In this document: one piece after another, positions 7,850-16,832 of the stretch
Layout: every line of letters starts with the position of its first letter
Position numbering within the stretch: the first letter of the stretch is position 1
Source of the DNA: Asaia sp003994335
GTDB lineage: Bacteria > Pseudomonadota > Alphaproteobacteria > Acetobacterales > Acetobacteraceae
DNA: 64,000 bases
Assembly (NCBI RefSeq): GCF_037151175.1
Contig: NZ_JBBCOR010000008.1
Location: forward strand, 62,001-126,000
Reading direction: 5' to 3'
Position numbers and translations under genes: made by a program
The notes under the pieces: model-generated
Database searches by the model: none
Told to the model about the DNA's origin: nothing
The model's input: the letters and a program-made list of their open reading frames with translations, nothing else

Positions 7850-9739
7850 ATGACGAATCCATCATCGATCCCTTCCGGTTCCTGGCCTTCCTGGGTTTCA
7901 CCCGAGCTTGTGGCCGGTCGTTCGATCTCCCTTTCCGAGCTACAGGCTCAGGCAGATCGACTGTACTGGCTCGAAGCACGCCCGCAGGAAGGCGGGCGTA
8001 CCGCGCTGGTCAGCATGAAACGCGGCGAAACGCCGGAGGATTTGCTGCCGTCGACGGTCGGTATCGGCACCCGCGTGCATGAATATGGTGGCGGAGCCTA
8101 CGGCGTATCATCCTGCCAGCGCGTGGTATTCAGCGATCGCAAATCCGGCGCGGTCCATCTGCGCGAAAATGATGGCACATTCGTCAGCCTCGCCAGTTCC
8201 GCCGATTGCGCCTATGCGGATTTCAGCTTCGACGCGACCGGAACTGGCGTCTTTTGTGTCCGGGAAGATTATCGCAGCGGCGGTGAGCCCAAGGCAGCCA
8301 TCGTCTGGCTCGATTGCGAGCGCGAATGCGTGCTGGTCGAAGGCGACGATTTCTATGCGGCACCGCGTCCCGCTCCTGGCAACGGGCATCTCGCCTGGAT
8401 CAGCTGGAACCACCCCGACATGCCCTGGGATGCGACGCAGCTCGCTGTTGCCCCTCTGACATGGGAGGACTCTCGTCCCCGGCCCGGAGCATCGCGCATC
8501 CTCGCAGGGGAAGCGTCACGATGCAGCAGCGTCGATCCCGTGTGGGAGAGCGCGGACACGCTTCTGGTCAGCCTCGATACGCCGGGTGCCTGGCACCCTT
8601 GTCGTTTCACGGTGACAGGAGAGGCCGGGCCTGAGTTCCTCGCCGATCCTGAAGGCGAAACCGGATTTCCCCATTGGGTCTTCGGGCAGAGCAGTCTGCG
8701 TGTCCTGCCCGACGGCCGTATTCTTGCGCAGATCGTGCGTGACGGGCTCAGCCATACCGCCTTGCTGGCAGGCAGGCACTGGCAGATCTGTCCGCAGATC
8801 GAGACGGCCCAGGCACCCGTGCCTTTTGGTGACGAGCTCGCCTGGATCACGGCAGCACCCGATGCCCCGCCTGCCGTCGTCATCGGCAGGAATTCGCGGA
8901 TCATCCGACAGGCTTTCGATTTCCCCGAAGGAATCACACCTGAAGATTGCGCCCACCCCGAACCGTTTGCCTATCCCAGTACGGGAGGGGCGATCGCCCA
9001 CGCGCTCTATTATGCGCCGGTCAATCGCCATCATGCCCTTGCCTCGAGAGAAAAGCCTCCTCTGGTGGTCATGGCCCATGGTGGCCCGACCGGTCGTGCC
9101 AGCTCGGCATTCTCGTTCAAGGTCCAGTGGTGGACGAGCCGTGGCTTTGCGGTGCTCGACGTGAACTACAGGGGCTCTACCGGGTTTGGCCGACGCTATC
9201 GCGAGGCCCTGAACGGCGCATGGGGCATTACGGATGTAGAGGACTGCGTTGCCGGGGTGCATCATGCCGTGGCGCATGGTCTGGCAGATCCGGGGCGCTG
9301 CGTCATACGTGGCAGCAGCGCTGGCGGGCTGACGGTGCTGATGGCCCTGGCCACCTCCGATGTCTTCGCCGCCGGATGCTCGCTTTACGGCGTGACGGAT
9401 CTGCGCGCACTGGCTGAGGAGACGCATAAGTTCGAATCCCGCTATCTCGACCGCCTGATCGGCCCCTATCCAGAGCAGGAAGCACTTTATCTGGCACGCT
9501 CCCCCCTGACCCATGTGGCCCAGATCACGGCACCGCTCCTGTTCCTGCATGGCGACCTCGACAAGGTGGTGCCACTCGATCAGGCTCAGGCCATGAATCA
9601 GGCTCTGCATGGCCTTGGCCGCGCATCGGCGCTACATGTCTATGAAGGAGAAAGTCATGGGTTCCGGCAGGAACAGACGCTGCGCGACAGCTTCACGCGG
9701 GAACTGGCCTTCTATCAGCAGGTCTTCGGCCAGAACTAG
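7850..9739 (+). CDS. S9-family (prolyl oligopeptidase-type) serine peptidase
   Basis: An N-terminal beta-propeller region is followed by a C-terminal alpha/beta hydrolase domain typical of acylaminoacyl- or dipeptidyl-peptidase-like S9 enzymes. The catalytic triad is visible with this start: Ser490 in GSSAGG, Asp571 in GDLDKVVP and His603 in GESHGF. HGGPTGRASSAFSFKVQWW and DVNYRGSTGFGRRYR are standard S9C features. No signal peptide is seen, so it is probably cytoplasmic. The frame is also open from an ATG at 7787, so the N-terminus is uncertain by 21 residues. Divergent from the DedA operon. Confidence 0.9.
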   Translation: MTNPSSIPSGSWPSWVSPELVAGRSISLSELQAQADRLYWLEARPQEGGRTALVSMKRGETPEDLLPSTVGIGTRVHEYGGGAYGVSSCQRVVFSDRKSGAVHLRENDGTFVSLASSADCAYADFSFDATGTGVFCVREDYRSGGEPKAAIVWLDCERECVLVEGDDFYAAPRPAPGNGHLAWISWNHPDMPWDATQLAVAPLTWEDSRPRPGASRILAGEASRCSSVDPVWESADTLLVSLDTPGAWHPCRFTVTGEAGPEFLADPEGETGFPHWVFGQSSLRVLPDGRILAQIVRDGLSHTALLAGRHWQICPQIETAQAPVPFGDELAWITAAPDAPPAVVIGRNSRIIRQAFDFPEGITPEDCAHPEPFAYPSTGGAIAHALYYAPVNRHHALASREKPPLVVMAHGGPTGRASSAFSFKVQWWTSRGFAVLDVNYRGSTGFGRRYREALNGAWGITDVEDCVAGVHHAVAHGLADPGRCVIRGSSAGGLTVLMALATSDVFAAGCSLYGVTDLRALAEETHKFESRYLDRLIGPYPEQEALYLARSPLTHVAQITAPLLFLHGDLDKVVPLDQAQAMNQALHGLGRASALHVYEGESHGFRQEQTLRDSFTRELAFYQQVFGQN

Positions 9740-9786
9740 GCACGGATTCCGATGCGCCCCCCCTCAGAGGCGCGCCGGATACCGCA

Positions 9787-10722
9787 TCAGGGCATTGCAG
9801 GCGCCGTGACAGGCAAGGAAAGGGCTACATTGAGCACGTCTGCCAGACGCACTCCAGCCTGTTGCAGACGCGTCTCGATAACCGGGAACGCGATCTCCGT
9901 GTAGGCCTCACCCAGATCCTTGCGTTCCTTCCCCGCAGGCAGGGCGCCATAAGCAATCGAGCGCGCCAGACCATGGCTCTCATCGGTCCAGGCCACGACG
10001 TGATCATGCATCGTGTCGCCCGAAAGAGCCGCCGACCAGTAGGCAGCCTGTCCGGGGGTGATCTGGGCGTTCAGGCGATCAGCCTCCTCATGGGCCTTGG
10101 CGAAGTCGATGGTGTAGTGAGGACCGACAACGAGATGACGTTCGTGATCCATGATGCCCTCATCCCACAGGGAATGCAGGTTTTCGTGCCCGTTCCGGTC
10201 CTGACCGAAATACGAAACCTTGACCATGTTCCCGCCCTTGTCATGGTCGCGCTCAGCCGCGTGAAGCGGCTGATGCAGGTCACCTACGAGATGCACCACC
10301 CATTTGAGCGCAGCCAGACGGGCCTCAGGCGTGGCTTTCGGATCAGCCAGAATCTTTTCCATTTCCGGCAGCTTCTCGGTCACGCAGATATCGTTGCCGC
10401 AATCGCGCGCCTTCTCGTAAGTCGGCAAGGCGGCATCGGTATCGACGTAATGCCAGGGAAGAGTCTGAGGCAGGCCGCCTTTATCGGCAGGCACATGACC
10501 GATCGTATCGGGCCAGGATGCCACCTGATCCAGGGTCTGATGATGCTCGAGCGCCAGAAGCTGTGTCACCGCACTAGCCGCCTCCGGTGTCAGACGGCTC
10601 TGGGCAATATCAGCCACGATGGCATGACCATATGGCCCCCAGGCCTTGGCCGGTTTCACAGGCAGGGTCAGGGCGGCGGCAGAACACAGGACTGAAAGAG
10701 CGACGAGCGATGAACGGGTCAT
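9787..10722 (-). CDS. Exported S1/P1-type zinc nuclease
   Basis: Single-strand-preferring nuclease family with a trinuclear zinc site. A signal peptide ends AKA, and the next residue is Trp of WGPYGHAIVADIAQ. In this family the mature N-terminal Trp itself binds zinc, so the predicted cleavage site supports the assignment. Other family residues are SWPDTIGH, PWHYVDTD, the WVVHLVGDLHQPLHAAERDH stretch (HxxxD and histidines) and NLHSLWDEG. 311 residues. It stands alone on the minus strand and probably degrades extracellular nucleic acid or 3'-nucleotides in the periplasm. Confidence 0.92.
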   Translation of the reverse strand: MTRSSLVALSVLCSAAALTLPVKPAKAWGPYGHAIVADIAQSRLTPEAASAVTQLLALEHHQTLDQVASWPDTIGHVPADKGGLPQTLPWHYVDTDAALPTYEKARDCGNDICVTEKLPEMEKILADPKATPEARLAALKWVVHLVGDLHQPLHAAERDHDKGGNMVKVSYFGQDRNGHENLHSLWDEGIMDHERHLVVGPHYTIDFAKAHEEADRLNAQITPGQAAYWSAALSGDTMHDHVVAWTDESHGLARSIAYGALPAGKERKDLGEAYTEIAFPVIETRLQQAGVRLADVLNVALSLPVTAPAMP

Positions 10723-10847
10723 GAGGCCTCTGGGACGGGAACGGTATGCAGTACCGCCACCGTTTCATTCCGCAGGCAGGGATGCAAGGGATGTTATGAT
10801 GACAGACCCGCCCCGTCAGGCGGTACACCGGTTATGGCGAACACCCC

Positions 10848-11717
10848 TCAGGTGGCGAGCCGTACCGACCATCCTGCTTCCCAGCATTCGCCGGGGGCAA
10901 GATGCAGAAGGCCGGGTTTCTCCTCAAAGGGGCCATCGAACGAGGCCGGGCTGGCATACCCCATCCAGGGTTCGAAGCAGATGAAATCCGAGCCGGGCTT
11001 CATCCAGATCCCGAGTTGCTCGAAACCATGCCACGAGAAAACCAGCGCTTCACCCCCTTGCGCATGAAAGCGCAGGGACCGGCTCGCTGGATGCATGAAG
11101 ATAAGTGCGTCCTGCTCGAACAGGCTGTCTTCCAACCCAAGAATACGCCCCTCGACCGGGCTGGGCCTGTCGCCATCGACAATCAGCCCTTCTTCCAGAA
11201 GTGCCAGATTTCCGGGTTCCGGCGCCTCGAATTCCACGACATGGCCCGCTTTCGGCCTGCCGGGAACAAGCGGCCAGATAAAGGCCGGATGCGCGCCCAG
11301 AGACGCGTGCAGCACGCTCAGACTATCAGGATTGCCCAACGTGTAATGCAGATGCAGTCCGTCCTCATCAAGGCGGTAATGCAGCGCCAAACGGAAGGCG
11401 AAGGGAAACAGCGCGCGACTGGTCGGGTCATCTTCCAGAACGAGGATGCAGCCGCTTTCGCTCCGCTCGACCCAACGAAAAACCCGGTCGCGGGCAAAAC
11501 CATGCTGGGTAAGCGTGTAATCCAGTCCATCGATCAATGCATGATTGTCACGCAGCCTGCCCACGATCGGAAACAGCACCGGTGAATGCCGTGGCCACGC
11601 GCCGCCGTTCCAGATCAGGTCACGCCCGGTCTCGTCGCATAAGGAGCAGAGTTCGGCCCCATGAGCCGCAACACGCGCCGTATACCGCCCGTTGCTGAAG
11701 ACATGGCTGTCAGACAT
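10848..11717 (-). CDS. Aldose 1-epimerase family protein
   Basis: Galactose-mutarotase-fold protein of the LACX-like (aldose 1-epimerase) group, 289 residues from the ATG at 11717. Characteristic stretches are LCDETGRDLIWNGGAWPRHS, VLFPIVGRLRDN, LTQHGFARDRVF, ASLGAHPAFIWPL and FICFEPWMGYASP. It would interconvert sugar anomers in the cytoplasm. A GTG codon one position upstream is a possible alternative start. It lies between the nuclease and Sel1 genes with no obvious functional link. Confidence 0.88.
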   Translation of the reverse strand: MSDSHVFSNGRYTARVAAHGAELCSLCDETGRDLIWNGGAWPRHSPVLFPIVGRLRDNHALIDGLDYTLTQHGFARDRVFRWVERSESGCILVLEDDPTSRALFPFAFRLALHYRLDEDGLHLHYTLGNPDSLSVLHASLGAHPAFIWPLVPGRPKAGHVVEFEAPEPGNLALLEEGLIVDGDRPSPVEGRILGLEDSLFEQDALIFMHPASRSLRFHAQGGEALVFSWHGFEQLGIWMKPGSDFICFEPWMGYASPASFDGPFEEKPGLLHLAPGECWEAGWSVRLAT

Positions 11718-11815
11718 CACCCATCATGCTCCTCTCGTCTAGCCTACCGACACGTCGCCTTCGGAAAAGGCGCAAACCGGAGGGCCCACCGACCTTCCCC
11801 AAAAATCCGTTCAGA

Positions 11816-12676
11816 TCAAGAGACTGTTTCGTGAGGGTCGGGTTGCATGACGGGCATCGCGCCCTGGCCGCATTCAAGTCCGGCCAGACGTTCCTCAACA
11901 GCCGATACGAGCGCAGCGTCGGCCGGCGGATCAAGAAGAGACAGGCGTGTACGCATGGCCAGAAGAATATCCGATGTCGCCTCCCCGACGGCCTTGCGCC
12001 ACCATTCCAATGCCTGTTCCCGCTTGCCCTGGTCACATAGAAGCGTCGCGTAATTGTGTTGCCCGCGATAATCACCTGCCTCAGCGGAGCGCTGATACCA
12101 CAGCGCCGATGCTTCCCTGTCCCGTGCAATCTCCCACCCCTCTTCGAGAAACCGGGCATAAAGATTCATCGATTTGGCATGGCCAGCCTCGGCTCCGGCC
12201 TTGAATAGGGTCAGGGCGCGCGCAAGGTCCTTTTCCACCCCAATGCCGCGCATGGTGAGGATAGCGAGATTATAGCAACCCCAGGCATCTCCCCGCAGCG
12301 CGGCCTGTTCGTAACAGGTTGCAGCGCGCAGCAGATCACGGGAACACCCCCAGCCGAATTGATAACACCGTCCCAGCATGTTCAGCCCCGGACCGTACCC
12401 GGCATTTGCTGCCCCTTCGAACCAGCGAAACGCCAGATCGGGGCGGGAAGGCACATAGACACTATCGCGCAGGATCTGCCCCCAGAGCACCTGTTCCAGC
12501 ACATGGCCTGCGAGTGCCTTGAGCCGGATGGCTTCGATGGCTTCCGGCAATCGACCATACCGCGCGGCAGGCTCCAGACTGGCAATAGCGACGCTCCCGG
12601 ATCGACGCCGAAGACGGCGCCGCAGGCGTCGGATGACGCTTTTTGCCCAGGTAACTGGAAAGGGAAAGTTAGACAT
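11816..12676 (-). CDS. Sel1-repeat (TPR-like) protein
   Basis: A 286-residue protein with a basic N-terminus (KSVIRRLRRRLRRRSG) and several Sel1-like repeats between about residues 70 and 250. Examples are AFRWFEGAANAGYGPGLNML, RCYQFGWGCSRDLLRAATCY, LTLFKAGAEAGHAKSMNLY and ALWYQRSAEAGDYRGQHNY. Sel1 repeats mediate protein interactions. Sel1-repeat genes often stand beside siderophore receptors of the Fiu/PiuA type, as here, where it diverges from a receptor across a 104-base control region. The ATG at 12676 has no clear Shine-Dalgarno. Its exact role in siderophore use is unknown. Confidence 0.85.
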   Translation of the reverse strand: MSNFPFPVTWAKSVIRRLRRRLRRRSGSVAIASLEPAARYGRLPEAIEAIRLKALAGHVLEQVLWGQILRDSVYVPSRPDLAFRWFEGAANAGYGPGLNMLGRCYQFGWGCSRDLLRAATCYEQAALRGDAWGCYNLAILTMRGIGVEKDLARALTLFKAGAEAGHAKSMNLYARFLEEGWEIARDREASALWYQRSAEAGDYRGQHNYATLLCDQGKREQALEWWRKAVGEATSDILLAMRTRLSLLDPPADAALVSAVEERLAGLECGQGAMPVMQPDPHETVS

Positions 12677-12704
12677 TTCGCAAAAAACTACACATATTTC
12701 GCAA
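12675..12704 (-). promoter_or_regulatory. Direct repeats TTGCGAAAT upstream of the Sel1-repeat gene
   Basis: On the minus strand the nonamer TTGCGAAAT occurs at 12704-12696 and again at 12683-12675, exactly 21 bases apart (two helical turns). The second copy touches the Sel1 start codon. The same nonamer is in the inverted repeat before the receptor gene. The spacing suggests binding by a dimeric or cooperative regulator, probably iron-responsive. Confidence 0.45.
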
Positions 12705-12740
12705 CAAATCAATTGAGACTCAGTCGCGCTTTCATTATGG

Positions 12741-12761
12741 AGTTGCGAAATCCTCGCAACT
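12741..12761 (+). promoter_or_regulatory. 21-bp inverted repeat upstream of the siderophore receptor (candidate operator)
   Basis: AGTTGCGA and TCGCAACT are perfect 8-bp arms around AATCC, ending 19 bases before the receptor ATG. The position fits a repressor operator overlapping the promoter or leader. Given the gene it precedes, an iron-sensing regulator (Fur family or another) is the likely ligand, but the identity is inference. Confidence 0.5.
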
Positions 12762-12780
12762 GAATGGAGCGCCGCGCCTC

Positions 12781-15153
12781 ATGCGTCCCCCCTCGCGCAA
12801 ATCCCTGTCCCTGCTACCGATGCTTACCGGGATCATTCTCGGAGCGACTCAAACCCATGCGGCAACAGACGCGCCCCTGGATCGCAAGGACAGGAAACCT
12901 CAGCGCAAAGTGGAAAAACGTCCAGAGGGCAAGAATACGATCGGTAAGAACGGCTCAGAAGCCCACCCGGATGAGCATATCACAGTGCTCGGTAACGGGT
13001 TCAACACGCTGAAAGACCCGATCGGCCTGTCGCGCATGCCGCAGGATGCGCTGCATACGCCGCAGCAGATCAATATCGTGCCCCAGATGCTGATGAAGCA
13101 GCAGAACGTGAAATCGGTGGATGAAGCCCTGCGCAATGTGCCGGGCGTGACCTCCTCGATTGGCGAAGGCGCGGGCGGCATGAATGGCGATCAGTTCCTG
13201 ATCCGCGGCTTTCAGGCGCAGAACGATATCTACCAGGACGGTTTGCGCGATTTCGGCGTCTACAGTCGCGATGCGTTCAATCTCGAGACGATCTCCGTCA
13301 TCAAGGGGCCGTCATCCGAAGTGTTCGGCAATGGCACGACGGGGGGCGCCATCAACATGGTGACCAAGACGCCGACCCTGCGCGATCATTATGCCGCCGA
13401 GTTCAATGGCGGGTCGGGCTCCTATTATCGGGGTGTGCTCGACGTGAACAAGAAACTCGACGATCACACGGCCCTGCGCATCACCGGCATGGGCAACGAG
13501 AACAACATCGTCGGGCGCGATTTCCTTTATTCGCATCGCTGGGGCATTGCACCCTCCATCGCCTTCGGTCTTGGCAGCAAGGCCACGCTGGTGCTGCAGT
13601 ACATGCATCAGCAGGAAAATTCGGTCCCCGATTTTGGCGTGCCTGTTGTCACGCCGCCCGGCGCGAAAACCGGCGGCCCGATTACCGAATACGGCATTCG
13701 CCGGACGAATTTCTACGGCACGACCAGCGACCAGAACGCCACAAACGACAATATGGAAACGGCACGCTTCTCGTATAAACTCAACGATCACATCAAATTC
13801 TATGACGATCTGCGCGGCGGCCAGTTCTACCGGACATTCGCGGCCTCCAAGGCCACCTGTGACGCCACCTGCGTGAACAACTACTTCCTCGGTCATGCCG
13901 GCTCGGCGCTTGTCGCGCGCTCGGGACCGAATGGCGCCGGAAACGGCAAGGGCGCCGGCACGATCATGGCACCCCTGCCCTATCAGCAAACGAGCTGGTC
14001 GGTGCAGAATGTCGGCTCAATGGTCGCCGATTTCCATACGGGCTTTCTCAGGCATCAGGTCGTGACAGGCTTCGATCTCGAACGCGTCAACGACGTCCGC
14101 TCGCAATCGACCTATCTCAAACCCAAGCCCTATGCCTCGCTGGTCAACCCCAATCCCAATGTCGGCAATCTGCTTCTGGTGCCCGGCGACCTGAACCCGG
14201 CAGGACTGGTCAGCCTCGGCGCGCTGGGGGCCAAGTCGCACTCGAACGGTTACGGCTTCGATACAGGTCTGTTCTTCTATGATCAGATCTGGTTTACGAA
14301 CTGGCTGTCAATCAAGGGTGGATTCCGCTGGGATCGCTGGCAGACCAGCTACAACCTCACGGGCGGTAATGTCGCCGCCAATCCTGATATCCATTACCAT
14401 CAGGTCAGCAGCGTCTTTAATCCGAATGTCAGCCTTGTTGCGACGCCGGATACCCATCAGACCTACTATTTCACCTGGGCGACGTCGACCACGCCAAGCG
14501 GCATGTATGTGACGAATGGCTCCGTGCCCATCCGTCCTGGGACGAACAGCTTTGCCAGCCCCGAAAAGGCCAATCTGTACGAGATCGGCGCGAAATACAG
14601 CGCCTTCCATGACCGCATGGGCTTCACAGCCTCGCTGTTCCGGCTGGAAAAGAACAATGCCATCAATGCCGATCCGGTCACGGGTCAGGTGCAGGGGTCG
14701 AGCGACAAGCAGCGTAATCAGGGGCTCGAACTCTCTGTGGGCGGCATGATCACACGCCACTGGAATATCTCGGCGACCTATGCCCTGTATGACAGCGACA
14801 CGCTGGCCTCCGATACCGCAGCATCCGTGGGCAAGCAGGTGCAGTATGTGCCCCATAATCAGGCAACGCTGTGGTCAGTCTATGATGCGTTTTCCAACAC
14901 GCCCTACAACGTCTCTTTCGGCGGTGGCATGACCTGGCGCCAGCATGTGTGGCTGAACACCACCAACACGCTCAAGGTCCCGGATAATCTGGATTTCGAC
15001 GCAGTCATTTCGCATCGTCTTGGTCAACACTGGAAGATCGCGCTCAATGGCTACAATCTGGCCAATCGCCTGAACTACCAGAGCCTGTTTTCCAATCGCG
15101 CCACCCCATCCTCAGGGCGTACCTTCCTCGGGCAGATCAGCCTGAATTACTGA
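12781..15153 (+). CDS. TonB-dependent siderophore receptor
   Basis: Outer-membrane importer of Fe(III)-siderophores, 790 residues, with an exported N-terminus. The plug domain spans about residues 75-200: LRNVPGVTSSIGEGAGG, QFLIRGFQAQNDIYQDGLRD and SVIKGPSSEVFGNGTTGGAI. The barrel ends in the outer-membrane signature TFLGQISLNY with an aromatic C-terminal residue. The sequence most resembles the Fiu/PiuA-like catecholate group. It is divergent from the Sel1-repeat gene and behind the TTGCGAAAT operator. The exact siderophore cannot be told from sequence. Confidence 0.92.
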   Translation: MRPPSRKSLSLLPMLTGIILGATQTHAATDAPLDRKDRKPQRKVEKRPEGKNTIGKNGSEAHPDEHITVLGNGFNTLKDPIGLSRMPQDALHTPQQINIVPQMLMKQQNVKSVDEALRNVPGVTSSIGEGAGGMNGDQFLIRGFQAQNDIYQDGLRDFGVYSRDAFNLETISVIKGPSSEVFGNGTTGGAINMVTKTPTLRDHYAAEFNGGSGSYYRGVLDVNKKLDDHTALRITGMGNENNIVGRDFLYSHRWGIAPSIAFGLGSKATLVLQYMHQQENSVPDFGVPVVTPPGAKTGGPITEYGIRRTNFYGTTSDQNATNDNMETARFSYKLNDHIKFYDDLRGGQFYRTFAASKATCDATCVNNYFLGHAGSALVARSGPNGAGNGKGAGTIMAPLPYQQTSWSVQNVGSMVADFHTGFLRHQVVTGFDLERVNDVRSQSTYLKPKPYASLVNPNPNVGNLLLVPGDLNPAGLVSLGALGAKSHSNGYGFDTGLFFYDQIWFTNWLSIKGGFRWDRWQTSYNLTGGNVAANPDIHYHQVSSVFNPNVSLVATPDTHQTYYFTWATSTTPSGMYVTNGSVPIRPGTNSFASPEKANLYEIGAKYSAFHDRMGFTASLFRLEKNNAINADPVTGQVQGSSDKQRNQGLELSVGGMITRHWNISATYALYDSDTLASDTAASVGKQVQYVPHNQATLWSVYDAFSNTPYNVSFGGGMTWRQHVWLNTTNTLKVPDNLDFDAVISHRLGQHWKIALNGYNLANRLNYQSLFSNRATPSSGRTFLGQISLNY

Positions 15154-15170
15154 ATGGGCGCTTCGGCAGA

Positions 15171-15197
15171 AGCCGGGCGGTTTTCTGCCCGGCTTTT
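15171..15197 (+). terminator. Intrinsic terminator after the siderophore receptor
   Basis: An 8-bp stem AGCCGGGC / GCCCGGCT with a T-rich loop is followed by TTTT. It starts 17 bases after the receptor stop codon. Confidence 0.8.
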
Positions 15198-15338
15198 GCT
15201 GTCACCGCACCCGATGAGATCTGAGCCGTCAAAGGTCGACCCCGAACAAGCCGCTCGGTGTTTCTTGATAGGCGTTTTCCCGTCTCCTGCGCTATGGAAC
15301 CCCCAAAACCGGTTTCTGGATTTCTGGGGATAGTCATC

Positions 15339-16271
15339 ATGTCGCAGCCACCCATCTGCATTGCCGCCCTTTATCGCTTCACCCCCTTTGCTGACCCTGC
15401 GACCATTCGCACGCCTCTGCTCGATGCCTGTCAGGGACTGGGAATCAAGGGTACGCTGCTTCTGGCGCGCGAAGGGATCAATGGCACGATAGCGGGCAGT
15501 GACGAGGCCATTACCGCCATCATCGCCCATATCCGCGCCCTGCCCGGCTGCGATGCGCTCGAATGGAAACTCTCGCGCGCGGAGACCATGCCCTTCAACC
15601 GTATGAAGGTCCGACTCAAGCGGGAGATCGTGACCATGGGCCAGCCGGATATCGACCCTCTTGCCGGTGTCGGGCGCTATGTCTCGGCCATGGACTGGAA
15701 CGCCCTGATTGCCGACCCGGATACGATCCTGATCGACACGCGCAATGATTATGAAGTCGCGGTCGGTACCTTCAAAGGCGCCATCGACCCCGATATCCAG
15801 AGCTTTCGCGAATTTCCCGACTGGTTCCGCGCCCGCCGCGCTGAACTGGCGGCCGAAGGACGCACGCCCAAAATCGCCATGTTCTGCACTGGCGGCATAC
15901 GCTGCGAAAAATCCACGGCTTTCGCGCTCTCGGAAGGCGTGCAGGATGTTTATCACCTCAAGGGCGGCATCCTGAAATATCTGGAAGAGGTTCCAGAGGC
16001 TGAAAGCCTGTGGGAGGGCGAATGCTTCGTTTTCGATCAGCGCGTGACCGTGCGCCATGGGCTCGAACCCGGAGCCTATGATCTATGCCATGCCTGCCGC
16101 CGCCCCATTTCGGGCGAAGACAAGAATTCAGCCCTCTATGTCGAGGGCGTCCAGTGCCCCGCCTGTGCGACTGAACGTACCGACACCCAACGCGCGCGCT
16201 ACGCCGCCCGTCAACAACAGGAAGACTTGGCTCGTGCTCGTGGCACACATCATGTTGGTGGGAACGACTGA
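15339..16271 (+). CDS. trhO: tRNA uridine(34) hydroxylase, rhodanese-fold
   Basis: TrhO (YceA) hydroxylates U34 of certain tRNAs to 5-hydroxyuridine using O2. The 310-residue protein starts at the ATG at 15339. The N-terminal part has LLLAREGINGTIAGSDEAI and MPFNRMKVRLKREIVTMG. The rhodanese domain (about 120-220) has LIDTRNDYEVAVGTFKGA, and the active-site loop CTGGIRCEKS keeps the catalytic Cys. The C-terminus has paired cysteines (CHACRRP, CPACATE) typical of the family. The frame is open upstream, but the terminator there makes an earlier start unlikely. Confidence 0.93.
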   Translation: MSQPPICIAALYRFTPFADPATIRTPLLDACQGLGIKGTLLLAREGINGTIAGSDEAITAIIAHIRALPGCDALEWKLSRAETMPFNRMKVRLKREIVTMGQPDIDPLAGVGRYVSAMDWNALIADPDTILIDTRNDYEVAVGTFKGAIDPDIQSFREFPDWFRARRAELAAEGRTPKIAMFCTGGIRCEKSTAFALSEGVQDVYHLKGGILKYLEEVPEAESLWEGECFVFDQRVTVRHGLEPGAYDLCHACRRPISGEDKNSALYVEGVQCPACATERTDTQRARYAARQQQEDLARARGTHHVGGND

Positions 16272-16311
16272 GCATAAGGTCGCGCTTCATACTTGCTTAG
16301 GAGACACCGCA

Positions 16312-16593
16312 ATGACCGGCGAGACGGCAGACGATCACTGGGCATCGGATCCATGGTTCACCACTACCCTCGATCGTTTGAATGGGGCGCGAGAGGAGGG
16401 GTAAAGCACCCACATCCTCGATCTCGAGGCCATCGAAGCAGCGATCTTCGAGGGTGATAGCGCCGTCTATCGCCTCATGGCAGCCATGGAGAGCATCCTG
16501 CGCAAAGAAGGCCATGACGGCTTTCGGGGCGCTCCGCGGGTTCTGTTGGCCACTTTGCAGCGCCTGAGCGAGCTCAGTCGTAGCAACGTCTGA
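16312..16593 (+). pseudogene. Small hypothetical gene interrupted by one in-frame TAA
   Basis: An ATG at 16312 with AGGAG eight bases upstream opens a 30-codon frame that ends at TAA (16402-16404). The same frame continues for 62 sense codons to TGA at 16591. The second part reads as a normal helical protein (HILDLEAIEAAIFEGDSAVY, RLMAAMESILRKEGHD, LATLQRLSELSRSNV). So a 92-residue protein appears split by one nonsense codon, either a real mutation or a sequence error. I do not recognise the family. Confidence 0.55.
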
Positions 16594-16656
16594 CCGATAG
16601 AAAGACGGGGCGTCACTTTGCCAGAAACCGCTTCGTCGTATCCTGTCTCGCGTCCC

Positions 16657-16745
16657 GCCAAGGGATGGCATGCCTTCGCAAATGCTTAGCAAAAACCGGG
16701 ATGAAAGGGGCTTTCCCCTTTCCGGGGGGCGGGGCAGCGCCCCGC
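16657..16745. repeat. Palindromic intergenic repeat, copy 2
   Basis: Contains the hairpins GAAAGGGG...CCCCTTTC (16703-16722) and GCGGGGC / GCCCCGC with an AGC loop (16729-16745), preceded by a worn version of the CCAAAGGACGG module. It lies between the interrupted small gene and a LysR gene. The GC hairpins lack a T-tract. Confidence 0.75.
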
Positions 16746-16832
16746 AATATCGCGTCACAGCAGGAAGAGAATCCGATCAGCAGAGACAAGGCTTGACCTG
16801 GCCTGCGCTCTAGCCCCCTTTATCGGATCATC

